Origin: Methanohalophilus levihalophilus
GTDB lineage: Archaea; Halobacteriota; Methanosarcinia; Methanosarcinales; Methanosarcinaceae
NCBI RefSeq assembly: GCF_017874375.1
Contig: NZ_JAGGLK010000003.1
Location: 496,001 to 560,000 of the forward strand
Direction: 5' to 3'
DNA length: 64,000 nucleotides
Shown here: positions 45,342-53,999 of the stretch, piece after piece
How positions within the stretch are numbered: the first letter of the stretch is position 1
Layout of the letters: the number at the start of each line of letters is the position of its first letter
Translations under genes and position numbers: made by a program
Notes under the pieces: generated by a model
Told to the model about the DNA's origin: nothing
Seen by the model: only the letters and a program-made list of their open reading frames with translations
Database searches by the model: none

Positions 45342-45832
45342 TTTGGTCTGTATCTCATCGCCGCAATAGCGCCTATTATCAAAAGACCTCCTGCCAAGAT
45401 CATTAAATATGTGTTATCCAGAGTTTGCTGATTAGTATTAGTTGAAATATCAAGATCAATTGTGTTCCCAGGTCTTGCGTTTTGGAATTCATTTTCTTCA
45501 GTGTCAGCTTCGACTCCATCGATATAGATTTTTATTTTCTCATAGTCATCCTGCCCGGAAGTTATCAGGAGCCTGTTAGTGGGAAGATCGCCATACAAAC
45601 CTTCTGTGCTTATTGTGGTTGAGCCTACGATCCTGTCGTCAATCATTGCGACAACTTCTGAACCGATTTCTGCGGGTTCTCCGTTTACAGTTGCACTGCC
45701 CTTGAGTATCAAAGGCATTATCGGGGTTGCTTCTTCTGCAGCCATTGCAGTTGGTATTGCCAATACGGCAAATAAGAGCAAGAACGCCTGTAGGACTATT
45801 TTCAGTTTATGATGGACCTGAGTATGATTCAT
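45338..45832 (-). CDS. Exported, C-terminally anchored surface protein (copy 1)
   Basis: 164 aa. Signal peptide 1-32 (LKIVLQAFLLLFAVLAIP ... AMA), a ~85-residue beta-rich domain (GSATVNGEPAEIGSEVVAMI, LPTNRLLITSGQDDY, KIYIDGVEAD), then a helix (LMILAGGLLIIGAIAAM) and RYRPK. No PGF or PEF motif precedes the helix, so it may be a simple C-terminal anchor. GAGGATAATT precedes the ATG. It is a paralogue of the next upstream gene. Confidence 0.75.
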   Translation of the reverse strand: MNHTQVHHKLKIVLQAFLLLFAVLAIPTAMAAEEATPIMPLILKGSATVNGEPAEIGSEVVAMIDDRIVGSTTISTEGLYGDLPTNRLLITSGQDDYEKIKIYIDGVEADTEENEFQNARPGNTIDLDISTNTNQQTLDNTYLMILAGGLLIIGAIAAMRYRPK

Positions 45833-45922
45833 AATTATCCTCTACGGGTTTGGAAGATGTACAGGTAGATTTTCCTGCAACATCTTCCTGATCTCAGAAG
45901 CTTTGTTGTTGTATCACTTTTT

Positions 45923-46609
45923 TCAGTTCTTCCTGTGTTTCACAAGTACCACTATTCCAATCAGTGAAACCAGTATTAGTCCAAAGAGTCCACTTACAAC
46001 TGCAGATGATTCTGCGTCGGCGGATGGGCTACTACCAATTGTAGTATCTCCAGCTCCAGCTTCATCTCCTGCAAAAGCTGTGCTTTCAAATGATTCTACT
46101 TCACTAGGCGTTGCATCTGAGCTGCCAGTTCCCATACTTCCAAATGATGAAGAAGATGAACTGCTGGTTGTGGCTTCAGTGGTGCTTGTTGTGGTTGTTC
46201 CACCGCTTGAAGCCGCTGATGCATCGGCGCTCAGGCTGGTTGAAATGGTGTCTCCTGGTGCTGCATTGGTTAAGTCTATAAGATCTGTTTCTACTCCATT
46301 AACGTAGAATTTGAGGTTTTGATAGTCATCGGGTTCGGAAGTTATTAGCAGCCGGTTGTTAGGTGCATCTCCGAATATTCCTTCAGATTCTACAGTTGTC
46401 ATTCCAACTGTTTTATCCCCAAGTTTAACTGTGATCTCAGTTCCCACAGGTGCTGCCTCTCCACCGATTGTAATATCTCCTTCCGCAATGATTGGGAATG
46501 ATGGGGCGGATTCTGAAGCCGCGCCTACAGGGATCGTTGCTATTGCAAACAATAAAATGAATGCCTGTAAGATTATTGTGTATTTTGAAAAGCTCCCTTT
46601 CTTGATCAT
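45923..46609 (-). CDS. Exported, C-terminally anchored surface protein (copy 2) with Ser/Thr-rich linker
   Basis: 228 aa. Signal peptide 1-30, the same beta domain as copy 1 (GDITIGGEAAPVGTEITVKL, APNNRLLITSEPDDY, KFYVNGVETD), then a ~75-residue Ser/Thr/Gly linker (TTTTSTTEATTSSSSSSS), probably heavily O-glycosylated, and a C-terminal helix with VLVKHRKN. The linker is missing in copy 1. GGGTGATTAC precedes the ATG. Anchored stalk-like protein; function unknown. Confidence 0.75.
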   Translation of the reverse strand: MIKKGSFSKYTIILQAFILLFAIATIPVGAASESAPSFPIIAEGDITIGGEAAPVGTEITVKLGDKTVGMTTVESEGIFGDAPNNRLLITSEPDDYQNLKFYVNGVETDLIDLTNAAPGDTISTSLSADASAASSGGTTTTSTTEATTSSSSSSSFGSMGTGSSDATPSEVESFESTAFAGDEAGAGDTTIGSSPSADAESSAVVSGLFGLILVSLIGIVVLVKHRKN

Positions 46610-46624
46610 GTAATCACCCTTTAT

Positions 46625-46657
46625 TAAAATAAAAAAAGGTGAGTAAAAAACTCACCT
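46625..46657 (-). terminator. Strong terminator after the repeat-protein gene
   Basis: AGGTGAGT-TTTTT-ACTCACCT (minus strand, 46657 to 46637) is a perfect 8-bp stem followed by TTTTTTATTTT. It ends the transcript of the 46691-48772 gene, 35 bases past its stop. Confidence 0.85.
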
Positions 46658-46690
46658 GAATGTTTTATTCTTTGTTTCCAGCTCCTCCGG

Positions 46691-48772
46691 TTATCCCACA
46701 AGTGTGTCTTCCTGGGTCAGGTATACCCAGAAACCATCGAATGGGCTAACTTCAAAGATATCTGTTCCGACGTGGTTTCCAGCAATGACGCCTGTTTCAC
46801 CATTGTGGCCTATCTGTTCATAGGTCATGTTAGCAGGATCATACGGACCTTTGATCGTAGTGTAAGACTCGTCGATTGAACTTAGTGCCAACTCAGCTGG
46901 CAGGGTAGTCATTGCATCGCTGTAACCGATTGCATTCCATCCTGCACACAGTGTCTTGGTAGGTGGTACTGTTGGTACCATTGGTTCAAGAACATCGAGT
47001 GTTATTACCTGATCTTCAGTCTCGTCGCTTTCAATCCAGTAGCCGCACAGTGGATCCAAGGTGGTTGGTATCTCCCACATGCCTGAACAATTGTCGTATG
47101 AAGCATTGTAGTACATGATTGTACTGTAGTTGATGTCCGCAAGGACAAATTCAACAGTGCTGTTGTTCAGGTAATATGGTACTGATATGAAGTTCCATCC
47201 TTCCTCGATCACAATACCTTCTGGTTCTTCTGGAGGCTCAACTGGCTCCTCGACAACTTCCATCTGGGTTTCGCAGTCAATTGGCTGTAGGCCAGGTGCT
47301 GCTACATTCAGATCGAATACACCGTCGAAGTCGTATGTTCCGAGTGCTGCATCGCCTGGGATTGTGACATCGTATGTGAACTGGTTGTCACCAGGTGCTG
47401 CTCCAGAGTTTGTCCAGCCGACTGTGTTATCATCGACGACAAATCCACCATCAGATGGGTTGCTTACTACCCACCCTGCAGGTACATTATCCTCGAGTAC
47501 AGTCTTGTCAGCACCGTCCAGTGTAATGTCCAGTTTCACAGTAATTGTGTCACCTGGGTTTGCAGTTGCCGGAAGGTCTCTGCATACATTTGGTTCTCCA
47601 CCATTTTGTGCTGCCTCGACATCCATCTGAGTTTCGCAGTCAATTGGCTGTAGGCCAGGTGCTGCTACATTCAGATCGAATACACCGTCGAAGTCATATG
47701 TTCCTGGTGCTGCATCGCCTGGGATTGTGACATCGTATGTGAACTGGTTGTCACCAGGTGCTGCTCCAGAGTTTGTCCAGCCGACTGTGTTATCATCGAC
47801 GACAAATCCACCATCAGATGGGTTGCTTACTACCCACCCTGCAGGTACATTATCCTCGATTACAGTCTTGTCAGCACCGTCCAGTGTAATGTCCAGTTTC
47901 ACAGTAATTGTGTCACCTGGGTTTGCAGTTGCCGGAAGGTCTCTGCATACATTTGGTTCTCCACCATTTTGTGCTGCCTCGACATCCATCTGAGTTTCGC
48001 AGTCAATTGCCTGTAATCCAGGTGCTGCTACGTTCAGATCGAATACACCGTCGAAGTCATATGTTCCTGGTGCTGCTGCGCCTGGAATTGTGACATCGTA
48101 TGTGAACTGGTTGTCACCAGGTGCTGCTCCAGAGTTTGTCCAGCCGACTGTGTTATCATCGACGACAAATCCACCATCAGATGGGTTGCTTACTACCCAC
48201 CCTGCAGGTACATTATCCTCGATTACAGTCTTGTCAGCACCGTCCAGTGTAATGTCCAGTTTCACAGTAATTGTGTCACCTGGGTTTGCAGTTGCCGGAA
48301 GGTCTCTGCATACATTTGGTTCTCCACCATTTTGTGCTGCCTCGACATCCATCTGAGTTTCGCAGTCAATTGCCTGTAATCCAGGTGCTGCTACGTTCAG
48401 ATCGAATACACCGTCGAAGTCGTATGTTCCTGGTGCTGCATCGCCTGGAATTGTGACATCGTATGTGAACTGGTTGTCACCAGGTGCTGCTCCAGAGTTT
48501 GTCCAGCCGACTGTGTTATCATCGACGACAAATCCACCATCTGATGGGTTGCTTACTACCCACCCTGCAGGTACATTATCCTCGATTACAGTCTTGTCAG
48601 CACCGTCCAGTGTAATGTCCAGTTTCACAGTAATTGTGTCACCTGGGTTTGCACTTGCGGGGAGATCCCTGCAGACATTTGGATCTGCTGCTGCCGCTGA
48701 GACCATTGCGAGTGTCACTAGGCATACTAAACCTATGACTCCAAACAATTGGATACATTTTGGTATTTTCAT
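46691..48772 (-). CDS. Exported surface protein with four 121-residue repeats
   Basis: 693 aa. Signal peptide 1-29, then four tandem repeats of ~121 residues (31-~510), each starting PNVCRDLPA and containing NPGDTITVKLDITLDGADK, the WVVSNPSDGGFVVDD segment and a second Cys in IDCETQM; the two Cys per repeat could form a disulfide. The repeats look like DUF11-type beta sandwiches. A Pro/Glu linker (EEPVEPPEEPEG) leads to a ~165-residue domain (EGWNFISVPYYLNNSTVEFVL, GYWIESDET, AGWNAIGYSD) typical of methanogen surface proteins. No C-terminal helix is present. Likely an envelope component. Confidence 0.85.
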   Translation of the reverse strand: MKIPKCIQLFGVIGLVCLVTLAMVSAAAADPNVCRDLPASANPGDTITVKLDITLDGADKTVIEDNVPAGWVVSNPSDGGFVVDDNTVGWTNSGAAPGDNQFTYDVTIPGDAAPGTYDFDGVFDLNVAAPGLQAIDCETQMDVEAAQNGGEPNVCRDLPATANPGDTITVKLDITLDGADKTVIEDNVPAGWVVSNPSDGGFVVDDNTVGWTNSGAAPGDNQFTYDVTIPGAAAPGTYDFDGVFDLNVAAPGLQAIDCETQMDVEAAQNGGEPNVCRDLPATANPGDTITVKLDITLDGADKTVIEDNVPAGWVVSNPSDGGFVVDDNTVGWTNSGAAPGDNQFTYDVTIPGDAAPGTYDFDGVFDLNVAAPGLQPIDCETQMDVEAAQNGGEPNVCRDLPATANPGDTITVKLDITLDGADKTVLEDNVPAGWVVSNPSDGGFVVDDNTVGWTNSGAAPGDNQFTYDVTIPGDAALGTYDFDGVFDLNVAAPGLQPIDCETQMEVVEEPVEPPEEPEGIVIEEGWNFISVPYYLNNSTVEFVLADINYSTIMYYNASYDNCSGMWEIPTTLDPLCGYWIESDETEDQVITLDVLEPMVPTVPPTKTLCAGWNAIGYSDAMTTLPAELALSSIDESYTTIKGPYDPANMTYEQIGHNGETGVIAGNHVGTDIFEVSPFDGFWVYLTQEDTLVG
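47231..48682 (-). repeat. Four tandem 363-bp repeats inside the surface gene
   Basis: Units on the minus strand start at about 48682, 48319, 47956 and 47593. Units 2-4 are nearly identical at the DNA level, including silent positions; unit 1 differs mostly at its first ~30 bases, and unit 4 has a few changes (Val-Leu for Val-Ile, Ala-Leu for Ala-Pro). This indicates recent duplication or gene conversion. The last unit fades into the linker near 47240. Confidence 0.9.
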
Positions 48773-48785
48773 ATTGAACCCCCCA

Positions 48786-48828
48786 TAAATTGAATGGGAG
48801 AGATTTTCATCTCTCTACACTCAATTTA
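48786..48828 (-). other. Two-step hairpin between two surface genes
   Basis: Inner stem GAGAGAT/ATCTCTC (48798-48804 and 48809-48815, loop TTTC) and outer stem TAAATTGA/TCAATTTA (48786-48793 and 48821-48828) stack with small internal loops. It lies 6 bases after the stop of the 48834-51005 gene and 14 bases before the start of the repeat protein gene. No T-run follows, so it is more likely an RNA-processing or stability element than a terminator. Confidence 0.65.
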
Positions 48829-48833
48829 CAAGT

Positions 48834-51005
48834 TTACTCGCAATATGATCCTGTGCGGTACATGTCGATTACAGCGTTCACATCACTGATTGTCATGCCG
48901 CCGGCTGTGCGGTAGTTGTCTATTATTGTATTGACATCTTCAATGTCGATCTGTTGGTTGTCATTGGTGTCATATGGGCATTCTGGTTCCTGTGGATCTT
49001 CTCCGTTTGCTTCACCAATAAGTTCTGGTGGAACAAAGAGCCTGATGTCTCCATGGGTGACGAAGTAGTTGTCTCTCTCATGGCTGTCGATAAGCTTCAG
49101 GTAGAGCACATCAACACAGGTCCAGTCTCTGCTGCAGTCGTTGTCGAAGAGGTACACTTCGAATCCACTGGATGGTACAACGCCGAGAAGATCTCTGTCA
49201 GAGCTCATGAGTGCTCCATCAGCTGGAAGCATTTCATCTCCTTTGTCTCCTTCATGCTGGTCTCCTACCTTGGTGTTGTTGAAGTAGAACCATTCACCGT
49301 CGATTGCAACATCGGTCAGCCTGACATCACCGGTTGATACATCATCACTGCCGTCCATGTCAATGTATGCGTTATCATCGTCACTGAATACTCCATCGTT
49401 GTCTTTGTCAACGAATTTGATCCATGCGTAGTCAGTGAACATGTAGGTAAGTGCATACTCGACATCAATGTCACAGGATGTTACCTTTGTACCACAGTAT
49501 GGCCATTCCTCGAGTCCGTACCATGGGCTGACTGGGTCATTTACAGGTACATAGAGTCTGAGGTCACCAACAGTTACAGCGTGGTCATAGTTCTTCTTGT
49601 CGACAATCTGCTGTAGGTAGAGTTTGTCTGGACAGGTCCAGTCTCCACTGCAGTCAGAGTCGATGTATCCAAGAAGTTCGTTAAGTGCTGTGTAGTCTCC
49701 TCCGTCCCTGACTCCATCGGTGTCAAGAAGTCCGAAGAGATCGTCACCAACATCGACATCGTTGGAAGCAACAACTGACCATGCAGCGTATACGAATGGG
49801 TCTTCGAATCCCTGTTCGTAAACTGAGACTTCAACAAGCCTGATGTCTCCTGGGGTTACAACATTATCGTCTGTGAGGTCGATGTAAACTGCATCTCCAA
49901 GAGTGTATCCTACAAGACCATCGGTTTCAGCATACCTGACGATTGTCTGGTCTGCAGTTGTAAGTTCATGTCCGAGGTCGAATCTGTTGGAAGGTACTAC
50001 CTTACTGTTTGGTGGGTAGTGTGTAGAAACTTCTGTCAGCCTGATGTCACCAAGGGATACGCGGTTGTCGCTATCCATATCTACATAGACTTCAGTTGGA
50101 ATACCGTCAATTACTCCGTGAGTGTAGTATGCAAGCTGAGCATTCAGGTTCTTCATAAGAAGATAGGTTGCGTCGTGGTCACCCTGGATGACTTTTGTAC
50201 CACATTCTGGGATACATGGGTCATCTGCTGGAATGAATACCCTGGTGTCACCGATTGTGACTTTCATATCCATCCACCAGGACTCGGAATCATGAGGCTG
50301 GATGAGGTAAACCTTGTCGTCTTTGTTGTATGTGTCACTGTTGTCAGCATCGACGTAGTGGATAAGTTCACTGGCTGAACCACTGCTAATAGTTGTAAGT
50401 TCTGTGCCTACTGCAGGGTGGCTGAGAGTTACCCAGGTCCATGCCTGGCCGAGTTCTCCCTGTGTCATGAAGAGTTCTAATTCTGCGACACCGTTGTTGT
50501 CTACAACAGTGTTAATGTCTGTTGCAGGAAGGTCGGTCTGGAGAATGTCGCCTGCTGAAATTACGTCGTTTCCATCAAGATCGTAGACAACACCATCTGT
50601 AAGATCATATTTACCGTTCTGGTTGAGATCAGCATATGAAATTGCACTGTTGTATTCTTCTACAATCAGGTTATTACCTTCTTTGTTGTCCTGATCACTT
50701 GGCATGATCTGGGTGTTAGGAAGATATTTGTCGTGGAAAATTGTAAGGCGGATATCATTTACTGTAAGGATTCTTTCATTGTTGGAGTTGAAATCAGGTT
50801 CAACATCAATGTAGAAATATCCGTCAATTGATTCTACAATCGTGGCGTTTGGCATATCAAACAACACGAAGGTTGTGTCTTTGTCACACTGCTCAACTGG
50901 TGTGCCACATGGCTCCCAGCAAGCTTTCACATCTTCTGCTGCAGCGGATACGCCAGCCATTGCAAGGCATAACATAGCTACAACAAGGATTGTCTTAAAT
51001 TGCAT
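48834..51005 (-). CDS. Large exported Asp-loop surface protein with dockerin-like end
   Basis: 723 aa. Signal peptide 1-22. At least six Asp-rich loops resemble calcium-binding EF-hand or dockerin loops (DLNQNGKYDLTDG, DADNSDTYNKDD, DMDSDNRVSLGD, DLTDDNVVTPGD, DKDNDGVFSDDD, DMDGSDDVSTGD). Three long imperfect repeats, each opening CGTKV or CGTPV and closing with a GDIRL/GDTRV strand plus FIPADDP/YVPVNDP/FVPPEL. The end has DTNDNQQIDIEDVNTIIDNY and ISDVNAVIDMYRTG, a two-helix dockerin-like pair. No C-terminal anchor. GGAGGT lies eight bases before the ATG. Strong promoter-like upstream features suggest an abundant envelope protein. Confidence 0.82.
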   Translation of the reverse strand: MQFKTILVVAMLCLAMAGVSAAAEDVKACWEPCGTPVEQCDKDTTFVLFDMPNATIVESIDGYFYIDVEPDFNSNNERILTVNDIRLTIFHDKYLPNTQIMPSDQDNKEGNNLIVEEYNSAISYADLNQNGKYDLTDGVVYDLDGNDVISAGDILQTDLPATDINTVVDNNGVAELELFMTQGELGQAWTWVTLSHPAVGTELTTISSGSASELIHYVDADNSDTYNKDDKVYLIQPHDSESWWMDMKVTIGDTRVFIPADDPCIPECGTKVIQGDHDATYLLMKNLNAQLAYYTHGVIDGIPTEVYVDMDSDNRVSLGDIRLTEVSTHYPPNSKVVPSNRFDLGHELTTADQTIVRYAETDGLVGYTLGDAVYIDLTDDNVVTPGDIRLVEVSVYEQGFEDPFVYAAWSVVASNDVDVGDDLFGLLDTDGVRDGGDYTALNELLGYIDSDCSGDWTCPDKLYLQQIVDKKNYDHAVTVGDLRLYVPVNDPVSPWYGLEEWPYCGTKVTSCDIDVEYALTYMFTDYAWIKFVDKDNDGVFSDDDNAYIDMDGSDDVSTGDVRLTDVAIDGEWFYFNNTKVGDQHEGDKGDEMLPADGALMSSDRDLLGVVPSSGFEVYLFDNDCSRDWTCVDVLYLKLIDSHERDNYFVTHGDIRLFVPPELIGEANGEDPQEPECPYDTNDNQQIDIEDVNTIIDNYRTAGGMTISDVNAVIDMYRTGSYCE

Positions 51006-51072
51006 TCCTTTTTACCTCCAAATTGAGATTTTCTTTTCTTTTCAGAGCGGCCAAAAGGGATGCAGTTTACCC

Positions 51073-51125
51073 GGACAGTTTGTATGTCCTGGTGGAAGGC
51101 CATTTATAGATCTCCCATGAGGAGA
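51073..51125 (-). promoter_or_regulatory. Proximal promoter of the Asp-loop surface gene
   Basis: CTATAAATGG (minus, ~51101-51110) is a good TATA box. TCTCC-CATGA-GGAGA (51111-51125) is an inverted repeat at the BRE side, and GGACA-GTTTGTA-TGTCC (51073-51089) an inverted repeat at the expected start of transcription. The leader would be ~75 bases. Confidence 0.6.
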
Positions 51126-51221
51126 GATACATCACAGACAGTATTAACTCTCGTACCATACCACTTTACGATAGTCAAACCGTCCGGGTACCACCACCAT
51201 ACCCTTACCACTTCCAATACT

Positions 51222-51250
51222 ATCCTATCCAATGGATAGGATATAAACTT
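51222..51250 (-). promoter_or_regulatory. Distal promoter-like site with perfect palindrome
   Basis: ATCCTATCC-AAT-GGATAGGAT (51222-51242) is a perfect 9-bp inverted repeat directly downstream of, and sharing bases with, GTTTATATCC (minus, ~51241-51250), a TATA-like box. It could be a second, operator-controlled start of the same gene, giving a leader of over 200 bases. Confidence 0.55.
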
Positions 51251-51689
51251 CTAAGAACTCGCAGTAAGTAGTGGTGATCAGGACTTTTAGTTAGTATGTT
51301 AATTACTCACATGTTGAACTTTCTATTTTTGATATGTACTGGCTCATGCCATTTTTATTGGCACAGTCATATTTTATTAAATTAATGCAGTTTCGCAAAA
51401 GAGTTATTATGTTCCCGTGTAAAATCAAGGCAGTCTTTTTGGGAATTAAGTGTTCAGGATTTTTATATTTTGAAATTGAATAATATTTCTTTAGATTGTG
51501 TTTTTCTGCATTGTCTTAATTTTTAGAAAAACTTTGTCAACAAAATGTGTTTAGAAGCAATGTTAAGGTGCGCTTAACTGCGCCTAATCGGGGGGTATTA
51601 ACTTCTGATCCGGCTTCTTTTGAAAAAGGTATTTATTACTTGGAAAACAGAAAATTACCAGAACAAATCAGTTTTGGTGGTGTATTAAT
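51251..51689. other. Intergenic region of ~440 bases
   Basis: AT-rich and without a gene in any frame. GTATTTATTAC at ~51629-51640 fits a TATA box for the nitroreductase gene. The middle part (51300-51600) shows no repeat or hairpin that I can support. Confidence 0.4.
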
Positions 51690-52190
51690 ATGGATGTAAT
51701 TGAAGCTATTGAGAAGCGTATCAGTATCCGGAAATTTACTGATGCTGCTGTTCCCCTCAATATCATTGACAGGATTCTTTCTGCCGGGATACAAGCACCA
51801 AATGCATTTAATAGTGAACCCTGGGAGTTCATATTGGTAAAAGAAGGGCCTGTGAAAGATGAACTCATTTCAATGAGGCGAAAAATCCCTCCTCAGAAAA
51901 CCGCTCTTGAAACAGCAGCGTTTGTAATCGTTGTATGCTACAACAATGAAATGGGTAACGAAGCTTTGAGTTCTGCCTATGCATGTGTGGAGAATATGCT
52001 CCTTGCAGCTACCTCTTTTGGTTTGGGTGCAGTTCCCCTGACTTTTCACGGAAAGAAAATCAGGGAATTGCTCGAATTGCCGGAGGGGTTTGAAATTGCT
52101 TCAGTAATTCCTTTTGGATACCCGGCGGAATCTCCTGAGAAGCCCCTGCGTAAACCTGTTACTGAGAAACTTCACATTGGTAAATTTTAA
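51690..52190 (+). CDS. Nitroreductase-family flavoprotein
   Basis: 166 aa. AIEKRISIRKFTDAAVPL at the start with the FMN-binding Arg-Ser/Ile-x-Arg type loop, QAPNAFNSEPWEFILV near 35, and PEGFEIASVIPFGYPAE near the end. This short subgroup is FMN-dependent and uses NAD(P)H or other donors; substrate unknown. It opens a plus-strand set with ferritin-like, FprA and FTR genes, which suggests redox defence. Confidence 0.87.
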   Translation: MDVIEAIEKRISIRKFTDAAVPLNIIDRILSAGIQAPNAFNSEPWEFILVKEGPVKDELISMRRKIPPQKTALETAAFVIVVCYNNEMGNEALSSAYACVENMLLAATSFGLGAVPLTFHGKKIRELLELPEGFEIASVIPFGYPAESPEKPLRKPVTEKLHIGKF

Positions 52191-52235
52191 TTAACTTAGC
52201 TGCTTATTGTACTTGCTATTTGGGAGTTGAACACA

Positions 52236-52721
52236 ATGAGTATGCTCGAAGATATTAACAAAGAACTTGATGCTTTGAAAACGATTGAGGCAGCTGTTGA
52301 AATGGCTATTTCCCTTGAGGATCAGGGTTGTGAATTTTACACTGAGAAGGCGGGAACTACCACAGAAGTGGCAATTAAGGAAATGTTTGAATACCTTGCA
52401 GATGAGGAAATCAAACATGCTGAGTACCTGCACAATTTCCTGAAGGAAAACAATATGGAAATTACAGTTTCCGAAACACCGAGCTTCACTCAGGCTCTTT
52501 CTGAAGAATTTTCAACCGGTAAAATGGATGAGGTTGGTATTCTTCTCGCAGCCCTGCGTTTTGAGAGGAAGAGTGAAGATTTCTATGCTGAACTCGCAAA
52601 AAGAAGCGATGATGAGGTACAGAAAAAGTTCTTTAAGAAACTCGCTGAAGTCGAACGTGGTCACTATGAGATCATTGACGGTCTTCTTGATATTTCAACT
52701 GGCTTCAGAATGCAGACATAA
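52236..52721 (+). CDS. Ferritin-like diiron protein (rubrerythrin-type, no rubredoxin domain)
   Basis: 161 aa, four-helix bundle. Metal ligands are visible in AISLEDQGCEFYTEKAG, DEEIKHAEYLHNFL, LRFERKSEDFYAEL and VERGHYEII (two ExxH-type pairs). There is no C-terminal rubredoxin domain. It is likely a peroxide-reducing diiron protein. ATG 52236 is preferred, with GGGAG upstream; a TTG at 52227 is in frame. It is followed by fprA after 18 bases. Confidence 0.82.
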   Translation: MSMLEDINKELDALKTIEAAVEMAISLEDQGCEFYTEKAGTTTEVAIKEMFEYLADEEIKHAEYLHNFLKENNMEITVSETPSFTQALSEEFSTGKMDEVGILLAALRFERKSEDFYAELAKRSDDEVQKKFFKKLAEVERGHYEIIDGLLDISTGFRMQT

Positions 52722-52739
52722 CTTATTGGAGGCAAGTTT

Positions 52740-53966
52740 TTGAAAACTCCGGATGATCCCCTTGAGTTAGCAGAAGGGGTCTATTGGGTAGGTGTTATTG
52801 ACTGGAACCTTCGCGATTTTCATGGATATGAGACTCCTCGTGGTGGAACCTACAATGCTTACCTGATTGTGGATGAAAAGGTAACCCTTATCGATACTGT
52901 AAAGGATCAGTTTTCCGGTGAATTGATTGAAAATATCAGCCGTATTATTGATCCTTCAGAGATCGATTATGTTGTTTCCAACCATGTGGAAAGGGATCAT
53001 TCAAGCTCCCTTCCGGCAATTATGGGGCTGTGTCCGGATGCTACCATTATTTCCACGGAAAAGGGAAAAACTGGTCTCCTTGGATATTATGAAATTGACG
53101 GCTGTGCGAATTGGAAATTCGAAACTGTGAAAACCGGTTCGGAAATCTGCATTGGAAAACGGAATCTTATGTTCATTGAAACCGTTATGCTTCACTGGCC
53201 TGACAGCATGCAAACCTATCTCAAGGAGGATCATATCCTTTTCTCGAATGATGGATTTGGACAACATCTGGCCACATCACACAGGTTTGATGATGAAGTA
53301 GGTTCGGATGCAATGGATGAGGCAGAGATCTATTATGCCAATATTCTCATGCCTTTTGGTTCCCGTATTCTGAAATATGTGGAACAGTTGCATAAGCTCG
53401 ATATTCCTATAGATATGATTGCTCCGTCACACGGTATAATCTGGCGCAGTTGTCCTGATAAGATAATTAATGCCTATGTTAACTGGGCATCAGGGAAAAC
53501 CGCACCAAAGGTGCTTGTGATATATGATAGCATGTGGGGAAGCACCGAGCTAATGGCCCGTGCTATTGCTGAAGGAGTAAGACATACCGGGGTAGAAGCA
53601 CATCTGTTCCATCTTCGTAAGAACGACTGGAGTATGCTGGTTAAGGAAATAATGGATGCACCGGTTTTTGCGCTTGGGTCTCCAACAATGCACAACAGTA
53701 TGTTTTTCACATTAGGTGGTTTTTTGACCTATCTTAAGGGCCTAAACCCCAAGGGTAAAAAGGCTGTTGTTTTTGGATCTTACGGCTGGGGTGGCGGTGC
53801 CACCAAACAGATGACCGAAAATCTTGAAAAATTTAAGGTTGAACTTGTGGAGGATGCACTCCAGATTAAGTTTAAACCAACCCATGATGATTTGCAGGCT
53901 TGCCAGGAACTTGGCATAAGGCTTGCAGAAATCGCAAAAAGCGAATCCAACGATACATTAAATTGA
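52740..53966 (+). CDS. fprA: F420H2 oxidase/flavo-diiron protein
   Basis: 408 aa. The metallo-beta-lactamase part has the diiron motif SNHVERDHSSSLP (His-x-Glu-x-Asp-His, ~80) and LHWPDSMQTYL near 148; the C-terminal flavodoxin domain starts VLVIYDSMWGSTELMA (~257) and has SPTMHNSMFFT and GSYGWGGGATK. In methanogens FprA reduces O2 to water with F420H2. The start is TTG 52740, seven bases after GGAGG. It is next to the ferritin-like protein, as expected for O2/peroxide removal. Confidence 0.9.
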   Translation: MKTPDDPLELAEGVYWVGVIDWNLRDFHGYETPRGGTYNAYLIVDEKVTLIDTVKDQFSGELIENISRIIDPSEIDYVVSNHVERDHSSSLPAIMGLCPDATIISTEKGKTGLLGYYEIDGCANWKFETVKTGSEICIGKRNLMFIETVMLHWPDSMQTYLKEDHILFSNDGFGQHLATSHRFDDEVGSDAMDEAEIYYANILMPFGSRILKYVEQLHKLDIPIDMIAPSHGIIWRSCPDKIINAYVNWASGKTAPKVLVIYDSMWGSTELMARAIAEGVRHTGVEAHLFHLRKNDWSMLVKEIMDAPVFALGSPTMHNSMFFTLGGFLTYLKGLNPKGKKAVVFGSYGWGGGATKQMTENLEKFKVELVEDALQIKFKPTHDDLQACQELGIRLAEIAKSESNDTLN

Positions 53967-53999
53967 GAGTAACACATTTTGTTTAAAGGAGAATAAAAT

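Noticed and set aside
47231-48682. CRISPR-like or satellite repeat
   Set aside because: The unit is 363 bp, in frame, and codes for a beta-sandwich domain; there are no spacers.
47187-48788. A series of open frames on the plus strand opposite the repeat-protein gene
   Set aside because: They repeat with the 363-bp period and are shadows of the real minus-strand gene, which has a signal peptide and clear domains.
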